17,990 nucleotides of DNA from Phascolomyces articulosus (taxonomy: Eukaryota > Mucoromycota > Mucoromycetes > Mucorales > Lichtheimiaceae), in NCBI GenBank assembly GCA_025677815.1, contig JAIXMP010000088.1, forward strand, positions 1 through 17,990, read 5' to 3'. Positions 16,870 to 17,990 of the stretch are shown here, in pieces. The position numbers and the translations under genes are program-made. The notes beneath the pieces are model-generated. The model was not told where the DNA came from, did no database searches, and saw only the letters and a list, made by a program, of their open reading frames with translations. Position 1 is the stretch's first letter. The number at the start of each line of letters is the position of its first letter.

Positions 16870-17990
16870 TTTACAGAGTTGTTCTGATGATGCATCTGGC
16901 TGCATAGAGCATTTGTATTTATTATTTAAAATAGGAGCTTGTGCATTTTTATTTTTATTAGGTTCAGAGCCAAGTCTTTTCTAATAGTCAATGATAGTTT
17001 ATTGTTGAGAGAAGTTTTCTGCTTTTTCCTAAGTATTATCTTCTTCTTTATATCATACCCATCTAACTTTATATTTATAAACACTGGGTTTAATTTCATG
17101 GTATGCTATAATTGCTTTTACTTCATATAACTCGTTATAAGGGATTACTTCATCTTGTGAGTTTAATTTAAGTCAATTGGGTAGATAATTTAAAGGTTTT
17201 AAATTTCCCATTTCATCTTTCAGAATGTATGAGCTACCAGGATTCTTTCGAACTACTGCATATAGACCATGATATTCTGGTTCTAATTTACTTCCTTTTT
17301 GTTTTACTCTAACCATAACATGACAGTTTGGTAGAAAATCAATAATAATATGCTTTTTGTTGAATTTTTACATTTGTGCTTCAATTATAACTTTAACACA
17401 TTCATTGATAGTAGGAAATACAATTTGTTCCATTTTCTTAATTCTTTCCTTAAGTCCTTCAATAGATAACGGTTCTTGACCTATTTCTTTTCTAAAGTCT
17501 TGGAATTGATTCATTTTTCTAGCAAACATTAATATGTAAGGAGCTGTGTCCATATATTTAGCAATTTTTGCATTTATGGCCAATTGTATACTAGAATGAA
17601 TATATCCCAAGATTTAATTGCACTATTGATACATTTTTTAATAGCTCTTATGGCTGTTTGTATAAAATGTTCACTAGGGTTTGACCTTATATGATAAGGT
17701 ATAGAAAATCTTATAAATATGCCTACAGCTTCAGTAAGTTCAGTCATAATTGAGTTGGAAAATTCAGATCCATGATCACTTTATAAGTATCAATGAAATC
17801 TAAAGTCTGAAAAGACTTATATTAAAGTTCTTACAATAGTATCAGATTGTTTGTTAGGTATTGCTCTTAAGATGACAAATCTTGTATAGATGTCTACCAT
17901 AACAAGTAAATAAGTATTACCAAGATCAGTAATGTGAAGTAGTCTAGCTAAGTCAATAGCCCAGTGATCTACACTGCAAATTTATTTAGG
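16870..17990 (-). pseudogene. Ty3/gypsy chromovirus pol fragment: integrase core, C-terminal domain and chromodomain
   Basis: Read from 17990 down, the integrase core begins VDHWAIDLARLLHITDLG, then NTYLLVMVDIYTRFVILRAI. Asp in SDHGSEF (17777-17775) and Glu in SNPSEHF (17672-17670) are the second and third catalytic residues; 34 residues separate them instead of the usual 35, so one codon is probably lost. A one-base shift near 17612 moves to SSIQLAINAKIAKYMDTAPY and ILMFARKMNQFQDFR. The linker NCHVMVRVKQKGSKLEPEYH leads to a chromodomain at about 17132-16978 (YEVKAIIAYHEIKPSVYKYK, VRW, YKEEDNT, EKAENF, TIIDY). Stops lie in the core, the linker and the chromodomain; TAG in NT*EKAENF fits a lost Trp. 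This marks the chromovirus lineage, whose chromodomain targets integration to marked chromatin. The element continues beyond the window. Confidence 0.92.

Noticed and set aside
16939..17130. 63-residue plus-strand ORF
   Set aside because: Antisense shadow of the gypsy chromodomain.

Overview
The window looks like a transposon graveyard from a fungal nuclear genome, most likely an early-diverging fungus of the Mucoromycota type. The evidence is AT-rich sequence, short introns (about 55-90 nt, GTAAGT/GTAGTT donors, CTAAC-like branch sites), a Tnp2-type CACTA transposase, two different Ty3/gypsy integrases and a hAT transposase remnant. The taxon is inferred from these features and was not looked up. 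No gene here is clearly an intact host protein gene. The only feature that looks fully functional is a tRNA-Thr(AGU) gene on the minus strand at 6165-6237.

Layout, left to right. 1-250: the 3' end of an unrecognised spliced gene. 331-1729: a second unrecognised gene that can be joined into one frame through two short introns, apart from two in-frame stops. 1730-2590: mostly non-coding, ending in TTGAGGG-type repeats. 2592-4093: a 5'-truncated Ty3/gypsy pol (end of RNase H, zinc-binding and integrase) with about 16 in-frame stops and no net frameshift, then a polypurine tract and its 3' LTR. 4097-6124: five related LTRs in strictly alternating orientation (+ - + - +), abutting the downstream side of the tRNA gene. 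6300-7606: AT-rich non-coding DNA with a foldback repeat and GTTC..GAAC repeats.

7607-15985: an apparently complete but decayed CACTA (EnSpm-like) element. It starts (T/C)ACTAG, ends CTAGTG, and is flanked by a TAA duplication. I reconstruct four genes in it: accessory gene A (minus), the Tnp2 transposase (plus, interrupted by a ~570 bp insertion with CATAT repeats), accessory gene B (minus), and accessory gene C (plus, at least nine very short exons). A and Tnp2 are divergent, Tnp2 and B convergent, B and C divergent. The right end carries 32-bp tandem repeats and regularly spaced 12-bp palindromes, as expected of subterminal transposase-binding sites.

16067-16775: the C-terminal part of a hAT transposase (minus), with many stops. 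16870-17990: the integrase and chromodomain end of a second, chromovirus-type Ty3/gypsy element (minus), running off the window.

The unifying signal is the mutation pattern. In every element the premature stops fall where glutamine, tryptophan or arginine codons fit, and indels are rare. This points to C-to-T change, mostly at CpA, like repeat-induced point mutation. The most original material is the four-gene CACTA element, with three accessory proteins I do not recognise, and the alternating LTR array next to the tRNA.
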